From contig OX336359.1 of the NCBI GenBank assembly GCA_946902875.1, forward strand, positions 2,976,001 to 3,040,000: a stretch of DNA of 64,000 nucleotides. Reading direction: 5' to 3'. Position 1 is the stretch's first letter; each line of letters starts with the position of its first letter. This document shows positions 1 to 9,129 of the stretch, piece by piece. Position numbers and translations under genes: made by a program. The DNA comes from Nematopogon swammerdamellus. Lineage: Eukaryota; Arthropoda; Insecta; Lepidoptera; Adelidae. Under the pieces are notes generated by a model. It saw nothing but the letters and a program-made list of their open reading frames with translations. It was not told where the DNA came from and searched no databases.

Positions 1-100
1 ACGAGCCCGGTGGCGGCGAGCGGTTCATGACGCAGAGCCCGAGCCCCTTGCCGGGCTTCCGCGCCAGCTCCGCCTCCACCTCGCAGTACTGCACCACTTC
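1..100 (-). pseudogene. Partial PDZ exon copy 1 (3' part only)
   Basis: Duplicate of the 408-545 exon from Glu-Val-Val onward, cut by the window edge. It lacks the acceptor and first codons, replaced by the SINE B-box region. One visible change turns the Tyr-Arg-Glu codons into Tyr-Cys-Glu (CGC to TGC). It is probably intronic. Confidence 0.8.
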
Positions 101-197
101 GAACCTCGGACCTCCCGCATGAGAAGCCGATGCCCAAACCACTCGGCCACCCGCCGCTTCTTCTAGCGTTCTTGGCTAAGAAGATGCTTGTACTCAC

Positions 198-310
198 AAT
201 CTCGGAGATGTACGAGCCCGGTGGCGGCGAGCGGTTCATGACGCAGAGCCCAGCCCCTTGCCGGGCTTCCGCGCCAGCTCCTCCTCCACCTCGCGGTACT
301 GCACCACTTC
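198..310 (-). pseudogene. Partial PDZ exon copy 2 (3' part, frameshifted)
   Basis: Second duplicate of the exon's 3' part, with the donor at 191-197 preserved. A 1-bp deletion near 250 (GAGCCCAGCC instead of GAGCCCGAGCC on the plus strand) breaks the frame, so it cannot code like the intact exon. No exon acceptor precedes it, only SINE sequence. Confidence 0.8.
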
Positions 311-407
311 GAACCTCGGACCTCCCGCATGAGAAGCCGATGCCCAAACCACTCGGCCACCCGCCGCTTCTTCTAGCGTTCTTGGCTAAGAAGATGCTTG
401 TACTCAC

Positions 408-545
408 AATCTCGGAGATGTACGAGCCCGGTGGGGGCGAGCGGTTCATGACGCAGAGCCCGAGCCCCTTGCCCGGCTTCCGCGCCAGCTCCGCCTCCAC
501 CTCGCGGTACTGCACCACTTCCGGCCGGTGCACGGTCATCTTGAT
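408..545 (-). CDS. Patj: Patj/MPDZ-like exon: start of a PDZ domain
   Basis: 138-bp exon of 46 codons, phase 0 at both ends. The acceptor TGTCGCAG lies just above 545 and the donor GTGAGTAC just below 408. The peptide starts IKMTVHRPE, has the basic stretch ARKPGKGLGL and ends GSYISEI. KGLGL is the carboxylate-binding loop between the first PDZ strands, where the C-terminus of a partner binds; ISEI is the next strand. It joins in frame to the exon at 4161-4319, and the linker (IKMTVHR..) resembles the PDZ-PDZ linker of MUPP1/INADL. The rest of the domain lies outside the window. Two truncated copies follow it in tandem, so the donor is present three times, which could disturb splicing. Confidence 0.85.
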
Positions 546-630
546 CTGCGACAACCGAAGACATTACAAAAAATCACATAAGGCTATATTTATTCGCAGC
601 TCTGCTACGGTACCCTAAAAACCCGTAATA
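546..630. other. Short intron stretch
   Basis: Intron upstream of the 408-545 exon, with its polypyrimidine-poor acceptor. Nothing else is recognised. Confidence 0.5.
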
Positions 631-658
631 CAGGTTGGACCAATAGTCTCTTAACTTA

Positions 659-794
659 GGCCCACTTGCACCAACACGAATTGAACGATATAAACCAGTT
701 TAACTCGTTAAGCTAGTACCCGTTGACTGTGGGAACCGCGTTTAAATCCACAACTCGCTACTTAACTCTAAATTCGTGTTGGCGCAATCGGGCC
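659..794. mobile_element. 136-bp PIF/Harbinger-type MITE, copy 1
   Basis: Terminal inverted repeats start GGCCCACTTGCACC / end GCGCAATCGGGCC and continue into CAACACGAATT. The element is flanked by the 3-bp duplication TTA (656-658, 795-797). TWA duplications and GGSCC ends are typical of PIF/Harbinger. A second copy of the same length is at 57466-57601. Confidence 0.8.
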
Positions 795-1011
795 TTAGTC
801 TCTTTATGGTACCTATTTAGTAACTTTAGTCTCTTGTATGGAAGGAAAACATTTGCAATGAAATGCAAAACATGTCGACGAATACTTTTTAGGCGGTAAT
901 GGAAAATTTCAGGTCCAGGTTACAGAGAGTATAAAAACAATCAAGGTTCACACTTACATGATGTAATATTTAAAAAATAAACCCCTATTTTATGTAATTT
1001 TATATGCAACT

Positions 1012-3313
1012 AGCTGAGCCCGCGGCTCCGCTCGCGTGAAATTCGTATTCCAAAGAAGAATGTAAGTAACTAAGGGCGAGGCCGAAGGCCGAGCTGCGTT
1101 CAGGTAATCGATAAACCTTCTTAAAGAAAGTAACTAACTAAGGGCGAGGCCGAAGGCCGAGCTGCTTTCAGGTAAACTATAAACCTTTCTCAAATAAAGG
1201 AAGTAAGTAAGGGCGAGGCCGAAGGCCGAGCTGCGTTCAGGAAGAAGCTAAACCATCTTGAAGAAAGTAAGTAACTAAGTGCGAGGCCGAAGGCCGAGCT
1301 GCGTTCAGGTAAACCAAAAACCCTCTTCCGCCTTCGGGCCTCGCCCTTAAAGACTTCCTTTCTTCGATAGAATATAATATCGTTTATTCAATCTATTTAT
1401 TTCATAAAAATAAAAAAGTAATATTAATAACTAAAGAATTAAACCTACCTAACAAACATTAAAATAACTATCAAAACGGGCATTTTCAAATGTTCTTAGA
1501 GCACTTGCGGCATTACCCCGCTGGATGGCAAGGATAACCCTTTGAATGAAGTACAAGCCCTTGATGGCGGGACACCAGTTGCGTCAACCAGCTCAAGCCT
1601 CTTTTGGCTTCACTGCTCCATGGACCGAGGGTTTCAACCGCAAAAGCAACAAATTCGAAATCTTGAATTATATTTCTATATTTGCTGCGTTTGAGGCTCT
1701 CCGCCCCAGCCTCGGCCGCGCCAGCCGCTCTTGAAGATGTCCTAACGTGACTTGGAGCCAATGTGAGAACAAAAGTGGCGTCCCACATCAAAGAACTACC
1801 CTTAGTCCATGGCACTAAGGTGATAGCATCGGGCCTCTTGCTATCCAGCCGGGAATAACCGCGAGGTTCTAGGATGCACGGTATATTTGCCGTTAGAAGC
1901 GTGGACTTTATAATAAAATTTAAATTAAATTAACTCAATCTTAATATTAATTAACTTTATTCGAGATGGTTTAGCTTCTTCCTGAACACAGCTCGGCCTT
2001 CGGCCTCGCCCTTAGTTACTTGCTTTCTTCGAGATGGTTTATCATTTGTCAAAACGTAGCTCGGCCTTCGGCCTCGCCTTAGTTGCTTTCTTTCTTCAAG
2101 ATGGTTTAGCTTCTTCCTGAACGCAGCTCGGCCTTCGGCCTCGCCCTTAGATACTTGCTTTCTTCGAGATGGTTTTTCAATTATCCGAACGTAGCTCGGC
2201 CTTCGGCCTCGTCTTAGTTACTTACTTTCTTCAAGATGGTTTAGCTTCTTCCTGAACGCAGCTCGGCCTGCGGCCTCGCCCATAGTTACTTACTTTCTTC
2301 GAGAAGGTTTATGGTCTTCCAGAATAGAGCTCGGCCTTCGGCCTCGCCCTTAGTTACTTACTTTCTTCAAGAATGTTTTTCTTCTTCCTGAACTCAGCTC
2401 CGCCTTCCGCCTCGCCCTTAGTTACTTTCATCGAGAAAGAACATCGTTTACGTGAGCGCAGATCCGCCTTCGGGCCCGCCTTTAGTTACTTACATTTTTT
2501 TTAAATACGAATTTCACGCGAGCGAAGCCGCTGGCAACAGATATATAAATTTTATAGCACCAATGACAGCGACATAACTTCGACTTTCAATTATTATTTT
2601 TATTTATCAAACAATTTGTCACCGGCCAGCTCACGTCGAGATGACAGTTCTCCGTTGTCAACATGACATTTAAAATTGTTTTTTACCTTTACTTTGGATT
2701 ACGTGATTTTTATTATATTTTTTAATTATTATGTTCATCCGGGATATACACTGTCACTATAAAAAGTTTCGTCAAATTCCGTTCAGTGGTTTTTGCGGAT
2801 GCGCGTACAAATAGACATTTTTGCATTTACGATTTTATGATATGTATAGAAAGAATAGATATGTATAGACGTTGTGTTCAAGTTATAAAAAAGAAGAACT
2901 GTCATTTTCGTTGTATCTACTTATTTTAAAATTTCGAATGAATATTTTATTCGAATTGTATTTGCTGCCAGTTCTCAAGATATAATTATGTACTTTGGAC
3001 TACGTGATTTTAAACGCGCAATAATGTTTATAATTGTTAATTTTTTTTTATTTTTGTTATTTTTTTTTACGTATTATGTTAACCCGGCATATAAACTGCC
3101 CCTATACAAAGTTTCGTCTAATTCCGTTCAGTGGTTTTTGCGTGATGCGCGTACAGACAAACAAACAAACAAACAAACAAACAAACAAACAAACAAAAAT
3201 TTTAAAAACTGTTCTAACATGTTCAGTTTCACATTTTAAGCCACCCTGGTTAGTTTTTTCCGAATACATTCAATGTACAGACTTTCTTACCTCTACGATT
3301 TTATTATATGTAT
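1012..3313 (+). mobile_element. Composite repeat, copy A
   Basis: Starts with a GCCCGCGGCTCCGC terminus, then about four 66-70 bp units containing GAGGCCGAAGGCCGAG (1060-1330), a coding remnant (about 1500-1900), about eight such units in the opposite orientation (1970-2480), a second GCGAGCGAAGCCGC terminus near 2515, and an AT-rich tail with (AAAC)n at about 3155-3195. Copy B at 29733-32180 is the same structure in inverse orientation. Class unknown; the GC-rich termini recall Helitron-like lepidopteran repeats. Confidence 0.7.
1513..1815 (-). pseudogene. Mobile-element ORF fragment
   Basis: 100 codons open from an ATG. The peptide has WTKGSSLMWDATFV, TLAPSH, an Ala-rich stretch, KYRNIIQDFEFVAF and VETLGPWSSEAKR. 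The same peptide is encoded in copy B (about 31370-31640), and its tail is found near 22320-22440. I know similar sequence only as C-terminal parts of ORFs labelled reverse transcriptase in invertebrate repeats; I cannot name the domain. Repetition and truncation make it a relic, not a host gene. Confidence 0.5.
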
Positions 3314-3419
3314 AGATAAACGTTTCTTGAAATTTATTTTTGCTGGTTTATTTTTTATAGCAATTTAAAATGTTAAGAGACTATTGGTCCATCCTGTATA
3401 ACTCTTTTTGGTTAAAACA

Positions 3420-3945
3420 CCATTCCAAGCTGAAGTACATCCTTTCCAACATAAAAAAAGAATCATCGAAATCGGTTGGCATGGTATAGAATTATTCGAC
3501 CAATGTATCATGTAAATGCTTTTGCAAATTTAATAGTTTAATGATTTACTCATGGATCCTATCATCAGAACTAAAGTACCTCCTTCCTAATAAAAAAAGA
3601 ATAATCGAAATCGGTTGGCGTGGTATAGAATTATTCACCCATATTACATTCAAATGCTTATGCAAATTTAAGGGTTTGGCTCATGGATCCTATCATCAGA
3701 ACTTGACCATATTTATATGGGTGGTCCCATATAAATTTAGGGTCAAGTTTTGATCTACCCCTGAGGTGCCCACTTTCTAATAAAAACAGAATCATCGAAA
3801 TTGGTCCACGTGGTAAAGAATTATCGCTGAACGAACATGCATAAAAAAATTCAGACGAATTAAGAACATCCTTTTTGTTAAGTCCGTTAAAAGCTCAAGA
3901 GATTGCAATATTACCACTAGGACGATCAAATTATGTGCATAAAGG
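3420..3945 (+). repeat. Degenerate direct repeats of about 120 bp
   Basis: The motif ATCGAAATCGGTTGGC followed by GTGGTATAGAATTATT recurs near 3467 and 3605, and in weaker form (ATCGAAATTGGTCCAC) near 3793, with ATGGATCCTATCATCAGA between copies. This style is seen inside decayed DNA transposons. Class not determined. Confidence 0.5.
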
Positions 3946-3949
3946 TCAT

Positions 3950-4145
3950 CATCATCATCATCAGCCTGTATCGATCCACTGCTGGACATAGGCCTCTCCC
4001 AAGGCACGCCATCACACGCGGTCTTCCGCTCTTCTCATCCATCCACTCCCGCCTACCTTTTTTAGGTCATCTGTCCACCTAGCCGGGGGGCGTCCCACGC
4101 TACGTTTGCTTGTACGTGGCCTCCATTCGAGCACCCGTCTACCGC
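3950..4145 (-). mobile_element. RTE-type LINE 3' end
   Basis: The minus strand encodes VLEWRPRTSKR, VGRPPARWTDDLKK, WMRRAEDR and LGEAYVQQW, the C-terminus of RTE-like reverse transcriptases, then a (TGA)n tail. There is a stop within WMRRAEDRV-stop-WRALGE, so it is dead. It begins within about 20 bp of the donor of the 4161-4319 exon. A second copy is at 19408-19540. Confidence 0.8.
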
Positions 4146-4160
4146 ATAAAGGTACCTTAC

Positions 4161-4319
4161 CTTATTTTGTTTCTGTTTTATGGTAAGGCAGAGACGTTCG
4201 TGGGTCATGTCCTTGGTGATGGCGACTCCGTTGCTGTCGAGGATCTGATCTCCGGGCTGAAGTCTACCGTCTTTGCCGGCTACACCGCCTGCGTATACCT
4301 CAAGGATCACTGCTCCACC
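4161..4319 (-). CDS. Patj: Patj/MPDZ-like exon: core and end of a PDZ domain
   Basis: 159 bp, 53 codons, phase 0 at both ends; acceptor ATATATTGCAG above 4319 and donor GTAAGGTAC below 4161. The peptide runs GGAVILEVYAGG, then KDGRLQPGDQILDSNG, then MTHERLCLTIKQKQNK. GRLxxGDQIL-xxNG is the hallmark of PDZ strands D-E and MTHE starts the peptide-binding helix. With the 5593-5717 exon it completes a PDZ that aligns with the DPAT-preceded PDZ of MUPP1 (VVGGSDT.. followed by EVY..G.A.KDGRL). An Asp-Ser replaces the usual Glu-Val before Asn-Gly. It joins in frame to 408-545. Confidence 0.9.
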
Positions 4320-4392
4320 CTGCAATATATCATTTGTTTCATTAGTTTGTGTATGGACCTACTTAAAAAAAAAACTACTAAAAAGGTTATGT

Positions 4393-5592
4393 AGGTTGGT
4401 TCAGCTCGATGACAGTGTCCTTGCCGGGCTGGATGACAGCTGTGGCGGAATCTAGTAGTATATAATCTCTAATCAGGGAAACAAAAAGTGGCCAGACTTC
4501 AATGTATGTACAACTTATGTTTTATCTGTTTGTCATTAGGCTGTCTGTTAATAAAACATATATATACATATATATAACACAGTTGAGTCGCTACTGCCGA
4601 CGACCAGGATGCCAAGACTCTGGCCCTGCGTGTTCAGGTCGATGATCGTGTCCTTTCCGGGCTGGATGACAGCTGTGGCGGTATCTAGTAGTTATAACAC
4701 AGTAGATATACGCACGGTGATGTTTGTGTCACCACCGCCGCCGACGACCATGATGCCAGGACTCTGGCTCTGCGTATTCAGCTCGATGACCGTGTCCTTG
4801 CCGGGCTGGATGACAGCTGTGGCGGAATCTAGTAGTTAAAACAAAGTAGATATACGCACGGTGATTTTTGTGTGACCCCCGCCGCCGACGACCAGGATGC
4901 CAGGACTCTGGCCCTGCGTGTTCAGCTCGATGAGAGTGAGAGAGAGAGAGAGAGTGTCTTTGCCGGGCTGGATGACAGCTGTGGCGGGATCTAGTAGTTA
5001 TGACACAGTAGATATACCGTACGGTGACTTGTGTGTCGCTACCGCCGACGACCAGGATGCCAGGACTCTGGCCCTGCGTGTTCAGCTCGATGAGAGTGTC
5101 TTTGCCGGGCTGGATGACAGCTGTGGCGGGATCTAGTAGTTATGACACAGTAGATATACCGTACGGTGACTTGTGTGTCGCTACCGCCGACGACCAGGAT
5201 GCCAGGACTCTGGCCCTGCGTGTTCAGCTCGATGAGAGTGTCTTTGCCGGGCTGGATGACAGCTGTGGCGAGATCTAGTAGTTATGACACAGTAGATATA
5301 CCGTACGGTGACTTGTGTGTCGCTACCGCCGACGACCAGGATGCCAGGACTCTGGCCCTGCGTGTATAGCTCGATGACCGTATCCTTGCCGGGCTGGATG
5401 ACAGCTGTGGCGGAATCTAGTAGCTATAACACAGTAGATATACGCACGGTGACTTGTGTATCGCTACCGCCGACGACCAGGACGCCAGGACTCTAGCCCT
5501 GCGTGTTCAGTTCGATGACTGAGTCCTTGCCGGGCTGGATGACAGCTGTGGCGGAATCTAGTAGTTATAAATAATACAGTAGATATACGCAC
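4393..5592 (-). repeat. Tandem array of 142-bp units made from a PDZ exon
   Basis: The core GCCGGGCTGGATGACAG recurs near 4423, 4656, 4800, 4961, 5106, 5248, 5390 and 5529, plus the true exon at about 5676: nine in all, with a 142-bp period in the youngest. On the minus strand each unit carries the exon from CCGCCACAGCTGTC to its donor region, then about 30 bp of intron (ATATCTACTGTG..CTACTAGAT) that runs straight into the next partial exon. No copy has the acceptor or first codons. One unit has an (AG)n expansion (4935-4955); the lowest copy is cut inside the exon. Confidence 0.9.
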
Positions 5593-5717
5593 GGTGACTT
5601 GTGTGTCGCTACCGCCGACGACCAGGATGCCAGGACTCTGGCCCTGCGTGTTCAGCTCGATGAGAGTGTCCTTGCCGGGCTGGATGACAGCTGTGGCGGG
5701 ATCCGGAGGTGGCTCCG
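5593..5717 (-). CDS. Patj: Patj/MPDZ-like exon: first half of a PDZ domain
   Basis: Acceptor TTTGGTGTTGCAG above 5717. The exon starts with two bases that complete a codon with the last G of the 9664-9760 exon (G+CG, Ala). The peptide contains EPPPDPATAVIQPGKDT, then LIELNTQGQSPGILVVGGSDTQ. DPATxxxxPG before the domain is a known MUPP1/INADL motif, and PGILVVGGSDT is the binding loop and strand B. The donor is uncertain: GTGCGTATA (exon end 5593, adds Val-Thr) or GTCACC (exon end 5599, better domain length, weaker site). Both keep phase with 4161-4319. This exon seeded the 142-bp array. Confidence 0.85.
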
Positions 5718-6195
5718 CTGCAACACCAAAACATTTCATAAAAATGTCTCTCCAGTCTGATTATAGTCATTATAACTTCCCTCCAGTTCAGTCTAGCCGA
5801 CAAGACATAAGTCAAGCACTGGTATTGCACCTAGTTCCGGCAGAAGCAAGATTTAATTGACTGAAATCACGCGTGTTAGTAGTAGGTGATGTATCCAACC
5901 ATGTCATGTTCTATTAGATAAACTTTTCTTTTCCGACCAAAACAAATAAAATAAAGTGGCATAAGGTGTCTAACGACGCCCACCGGGCATTCGTATGCGA
6001 GGGCCATGCGAATGCTATGCCGTCCTGACAGGTGCCCATTCACGCCCCTGTTGAAGGACCCGAGACTGTACTAGGTGGGAAATGTATGGGCTTAAGGTGA
6101 TTTAGTTTTCTGTTTCAGTTTGAAAATTTCTTGTGGCGCAATAAAAGATTTGTATCTATAAAAAAATCTAATAAAACAGTAAATAATGTACATAA
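5718..6195. mobile_element. Decayed SINE body and LINE 3' end
   Basis: 5777-5912 (+) is a worn 3' part of the 5S-headed SINE (CCAGTTCAGTCTAGCCG, CACCTAGTTC, TAGGTGATGTATCCAACC). 5945-6095 (-) is a LINE 3' end: on the minus strand TTCAACAGGGGCGTGAA, CACCTGTCAGG and GGCGTCGTTAGACACC, as in other copies here. 6096-6195 is unremarkable. Confidence 0.65.
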
Positions 6196-6846
6196 ACTCC
6201 GTTCATCCTAGCAACTAATGCCGAGCGGTTACTCGCTCTCGCAACGGTTATTACTCTTCTTTACACAGGACACAAGGTTGTGTTTGTGAGTCATAGGTGT
6301 ATGCGAAAGTCATCTCAAAACCATAACGGCGCGTGCGCCGCTGCGCCTGGGAGTTAGTGTTGCGTTTTTATTCTGAGAAGGTTTCAAGTAGCCAGATGCA
6401 GACGGCCGGTCAGTCGACTCATTACATTCAGTAGCCTTTCGTACGCGTCATAATAATAACGTATTAATTGTTTTGCATATTTTTCACGTATTATTTTGAA
6501 GTTTTGTATATTATTTGTGTTGGTGGGTTAACTTATCCACCTACAATAGGACGAACAGCTGAAGTAAGTAGATTAGGCACAACATTTTAATAATATATAA
6601 TTTTAATATTAAATAATTTACAGTGAAAATATAAATATTTTAACTTGATTCCAAGCAAAAAATAAAAATAAACAGGTTTATTGGAAAATTTTCATTCATC
6701 AAATAAATAAACAATGATTCAATATTTTTTTTAACTTAAACTATATTCATAACCTCAGCTCACAGTCACTTCAATCACCCTTTGCGAGAGCGAGAAGTAT
6801 AGAGAAAGAGAAACCGCTCGGCATTAGTTGCTAGGTTGAACGGAGT
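6196..6846. mobile_element. MITE of about 650 bp with long terminal inverted repeats
   Basis: Left end ACTCCGTTCATCCTAGCAAC..GAGCGGTT; right end ..AACCGCTCGGCATTAGTT-GCTAGGTTGAACGGAGT. The inverted similarity extends over about 50-65 bp, including a CTCTCGCAA / TTGCGAGAG stretch. No ORF. Superfamily not determined. Confidence 0.8.
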
Positions 6847-6899
6847 ATAGTTATTCTTAAAATTGAATTTAATATTAAATTCGCCTTTGATGTTGCCAT

Positions 6900-7420
6900 G
6901 TTGAAATTAAATTAAATTAAATGACATGAAATCGTAGGCGGAAAAAAATCGAAGAATGAAATAGTGTTATGAAATGAAATAGAATAATAGACTTATAATA
7001 AGTGTTCATAATTAAGTCAGGTTGACTGGCAGAGATTGCCTAAGGTAATAAGTCCGCCTTTTGTACAATTTTTGTATTGGAAAGCAATAAAGTATATTCT
7101 TTTCTATGAAAATAAACTTTATTCAATTTAAAAAAATGCACAAGGCGAACTTAATACCTTGAGGCATTCCTTTGCCTCTTACTTTGTTTACAGAACCGGT
7201 AAACTCTGGAACACTCTCCCTGCCCTCATATATTTCCCCCAAGTACAGACTCGGCTGTTTCAAGAGTGGCGTGAATGGGCACCTGGCATTCGCAACCCCC
7301 ACATATGACAGAATGTCCATGGGCGTCGTTAGACACCTTATGTTTCGCTACGCGCCGTATGTCGCGCTTTCAATTAAAAAACATATCGTTTACAATAAAA
7401 TACGTTTGATTTGATTTGAT
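6900..7420 (+). mobile_element. LINE tails and a LINE C-terminal fragment
   Basis: About 7010-7100 holds the tail TTGACTGGCAGAGATTGC, AGTCCGCCTTTTGTAC, AATAAAGTATATT, also seen at 51140-51200 and 41755-41860. 7172-7380 encodes FTEPVNSGTLSLPSY, SPKYRLGCFKSGVNGHL and MSMGVVRHLM, a worn version of the W-N-LP..F K-x-G/R-V-N end of Jockey/CR1-type LINE ORF2. No full ORF. Confidence 0.7.
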
Positions 7421-7598
7421 TAGATTTTCTCACAGCGCTCACATTGTGAAACCAAACACTCCACGGGCATTGCAACTAGCTAAGACACTGATCAGAAATT
7501 CAACAACTCCAAAAATAACATTTAAAATGCGAATTACACATTCGTATAATACTGAATGGTAATAAATACCCTCAGATTCACTTTACTGATCTGAGGTA

Positions 7599-7815
7599 CA
7601 GTTCCCTCAAAACTTTAATGCCGCTTGACCTACCTGCGCAGTCAACGAATTTTAGGTCATAATTCGTAGATCATAAGGTAGACTTTTATGTCGCTCGCAT
7701 CTTGAGTTCGCTCATTGCAGTGAAGCAATTATCTACCTTATGATCTACGAGTGATGACCTAAAATTCGTTGACTGCGCAGGTAGGTCGAGCGGCATTTAA
7801 GTTTTGAGGGAAGTG
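7599..7815. mobile_element. 217-bp palindromic MITE with TA duplication
   Basis: Arms of about 85-95 bp (CAGTTCCCTCAAAACTT..GGTAGA and TCTACC..AAGTTTTGAGGGAAGTG) around a loop of about 45 bp; TA at 7597-7598 and 7816-7817. It fits a mariner-type foldback MITE. The arms include TGACCTACCTGCGCAG and its complement. Confidence 0.85.
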
Positions 7816-7819
7816 TAAT

Positions 7820-8365
7820 ACCAAACACCAAACGAAGAATGACAACGAAAAATTGTATTAAATAAATTATAATATATTCATCTAAGTGCTAAATTAAGAA
7901 AAAAAGGTATTATTACAGTTCCGTCTCTGTCTTTGAGACTGAACCAGAAAGAGAAGTACCATTTACACAGGTATGTTTGTATGCTCGTCGGATTGCGGGT
8001 AGATGTAAAATCGTAAAGGACGCGTTCATTTTCAAGTGATAGATTAATGCATTACATACATTTTTTTAATAGAATATAATGCAATTGTAAAACAGGACGT
8101 TTAAAATGAAATGTCATTCTTAAAAAAAATTCTAATTAATCAGCTTGTTATAACCATTTGTGTTGATAACTTAAAACATAATATTATTTCTATTAATTTA
8201 TAATTATAGATACTACATTAATTACAACTAAAATAAAAATTATTTCAAAAAAATTATTAAAGATTTAAATTTGAAATTTCCAAAAAAAAAATATTGGGGG
8301 ATGAAAAAAAATAATTTCTGAAACGCTTGTCTGTTTGCGCGCGTGTCTTTATCCACACATCAAGT
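7820..8365. other. AT-rich intron, nothing recognised
   Basis: Low-complexity A/T runs with no convincing ORF, inverted repeat or known repeat. Confidence 0.4.
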
Positions 8366-8369
8366 AAAA

Positions 8370-8757
8370 ACCAAAAAAACCGGCCAAGTGCGAGTCGAAC
8401 TCGCGCACCGAGGGTTCCGTATCGCCATGTCATGGCTAGCGCCACTCACGCCATCTATGCCGTTTTATGAAATGCTTCATATTTAAATGTCATGATTAGT
8501 TAAAATGCTTCACGATCTATTCGGTAGATGGCGCGCGCGCATACACTTTTTTGGTTTCTTCTATGGGAACCCCCGTGAATTTATTACTTTTTCTTATTTT
8601 TATTATTTGTTGTTATATCGGCCATAATAACACATATTCTGTGAAAATTTCAACCGGCTACCTATTACGGTTCAAGAGATACAGCCCTCGGTCGGACAGG
8701 CAGACAGACGGCGTAGGCTTAGTAATAGGGTCCCGTACCGGATACGGAACCCTAAAA
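8370..8757 (+). mobile_element. Dispersed repeat ACCGGCCAAGTGCGAG, copy 1
   Basis: Starts CCGGCCAAGTGCGAGTCG, CGAGGGTTCCGTATCG, then ATTCTGTGAAAATTTC, ATTACGGTTCAAGAG, a (GACA)n tract and GTAGGCTTAGTAATAGGG..ACGGAACCCTAAAAA. Full or partial copies occur at 9283, 16833(-), 19738, 32640(-), 35240(-), 39100 and 62566. It is very common in Lepidoptera; I cannot name its class. Confidence 0.8.
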
Positions 8758-8929
8758 AAAATAAGTAACATCTAAAATGTAACACAACACTGCCACGTAT
8801 AAGACAAAATGAAACTATGTTTCATATTAGGTCCACCTTTAGATGGGTAATTACGAACAGATTAGTAAAGGACAGAAGGAAGGAAGGAATATGGCTGGTA
8901 ACCTTTCGCTGGTGAGGGTTGTGGTTTAA

Positions 8930-9012
8930 CCGGGGTCTGCGGCCTGGAGGCGCCGGCAGCCGCCCCGGGCCTCAGCGTATCCGCGCCCTGGTTCCGGCTC
9001 GCCGGGCGGGAA
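8930..9012. other. GC-rich island in AT-rich intron
   Basis: About 80 bp, mostly G+C (GGGGTCTGCGGCCTGG, CGGCAGCCGCCCCGGG). No splice-flanked ORF is evident. A short similar CCCGGGTTCGCCCCGG stretch occurs near 17022 within another repeat, so a repeat terminus is likely. Confidence 0.4.
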
Positions 9013-9129
9013 CCTGCAACGTTGCCGTTTAATATTTATTAATTTTTATTAATTAAAGAAACATACAGTTTGAAGATACATAATATATAATCAAATAATT
9101 AAGTAATAAAAAAATCATATCTTAAAAAG

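Larger units (their letters stand above)
1..545 (-). repeat. Tandem array of about 210 bp units, exon + donor + SINE chimera
   Basis: Three copies (starts near 1, 212 and 422; the first is cut by the window edge). On the minus strand a unit reads: 3' part of the PDZ exon from the codons for Glu-Val-Val, splice donor GTGAGTAC, about 37 bp of intron, then the tRNA-like head of a SINE up to its B box GGTTCGAA, which is joined directly to GTGGTGCAG of the next exon copy. Only the copy at 408-545 keeps the exon's 5' part and acceptor. The SINE parts lie at about 101-157 and 311-367 and match the intact SINE at 60655. Confidence 0.9.
631..3396. mobile_element. 2.8-kb element with mariner-like terminal inverted repeats, filled with nested insertions
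   Basis: The ends CAGGTTGGACCAATAG.. (631) and ..CTATTGGTCCATCCTG (3396) are inverted repeats of 25 bp with one mismatch, flanked on both sides by TA (629-630, 3397-3398). TA duplication and a CAG terminus fit Tc1/mariner. No transposase is seen. Inside are a Harbinger-type MITE (659-794) and composite repeat A (about 1012-3313), so it is probably a small non-autonomous element expanded by later insertions. Confidence 0.65.

Noticed and set aside
163..564. Minus-strand frames with RHEPLA..TGLVHLRD
   Set aside because: Wrong frame of the PDZ exon copies; the right frame gives GKGLGL..SYISEI with clean splice sites.
3034..3315. Frames rich in TNKQTNKQ
   Set aside because: Translation of the (AAAC)n tract; both composite-repeat copies show it.
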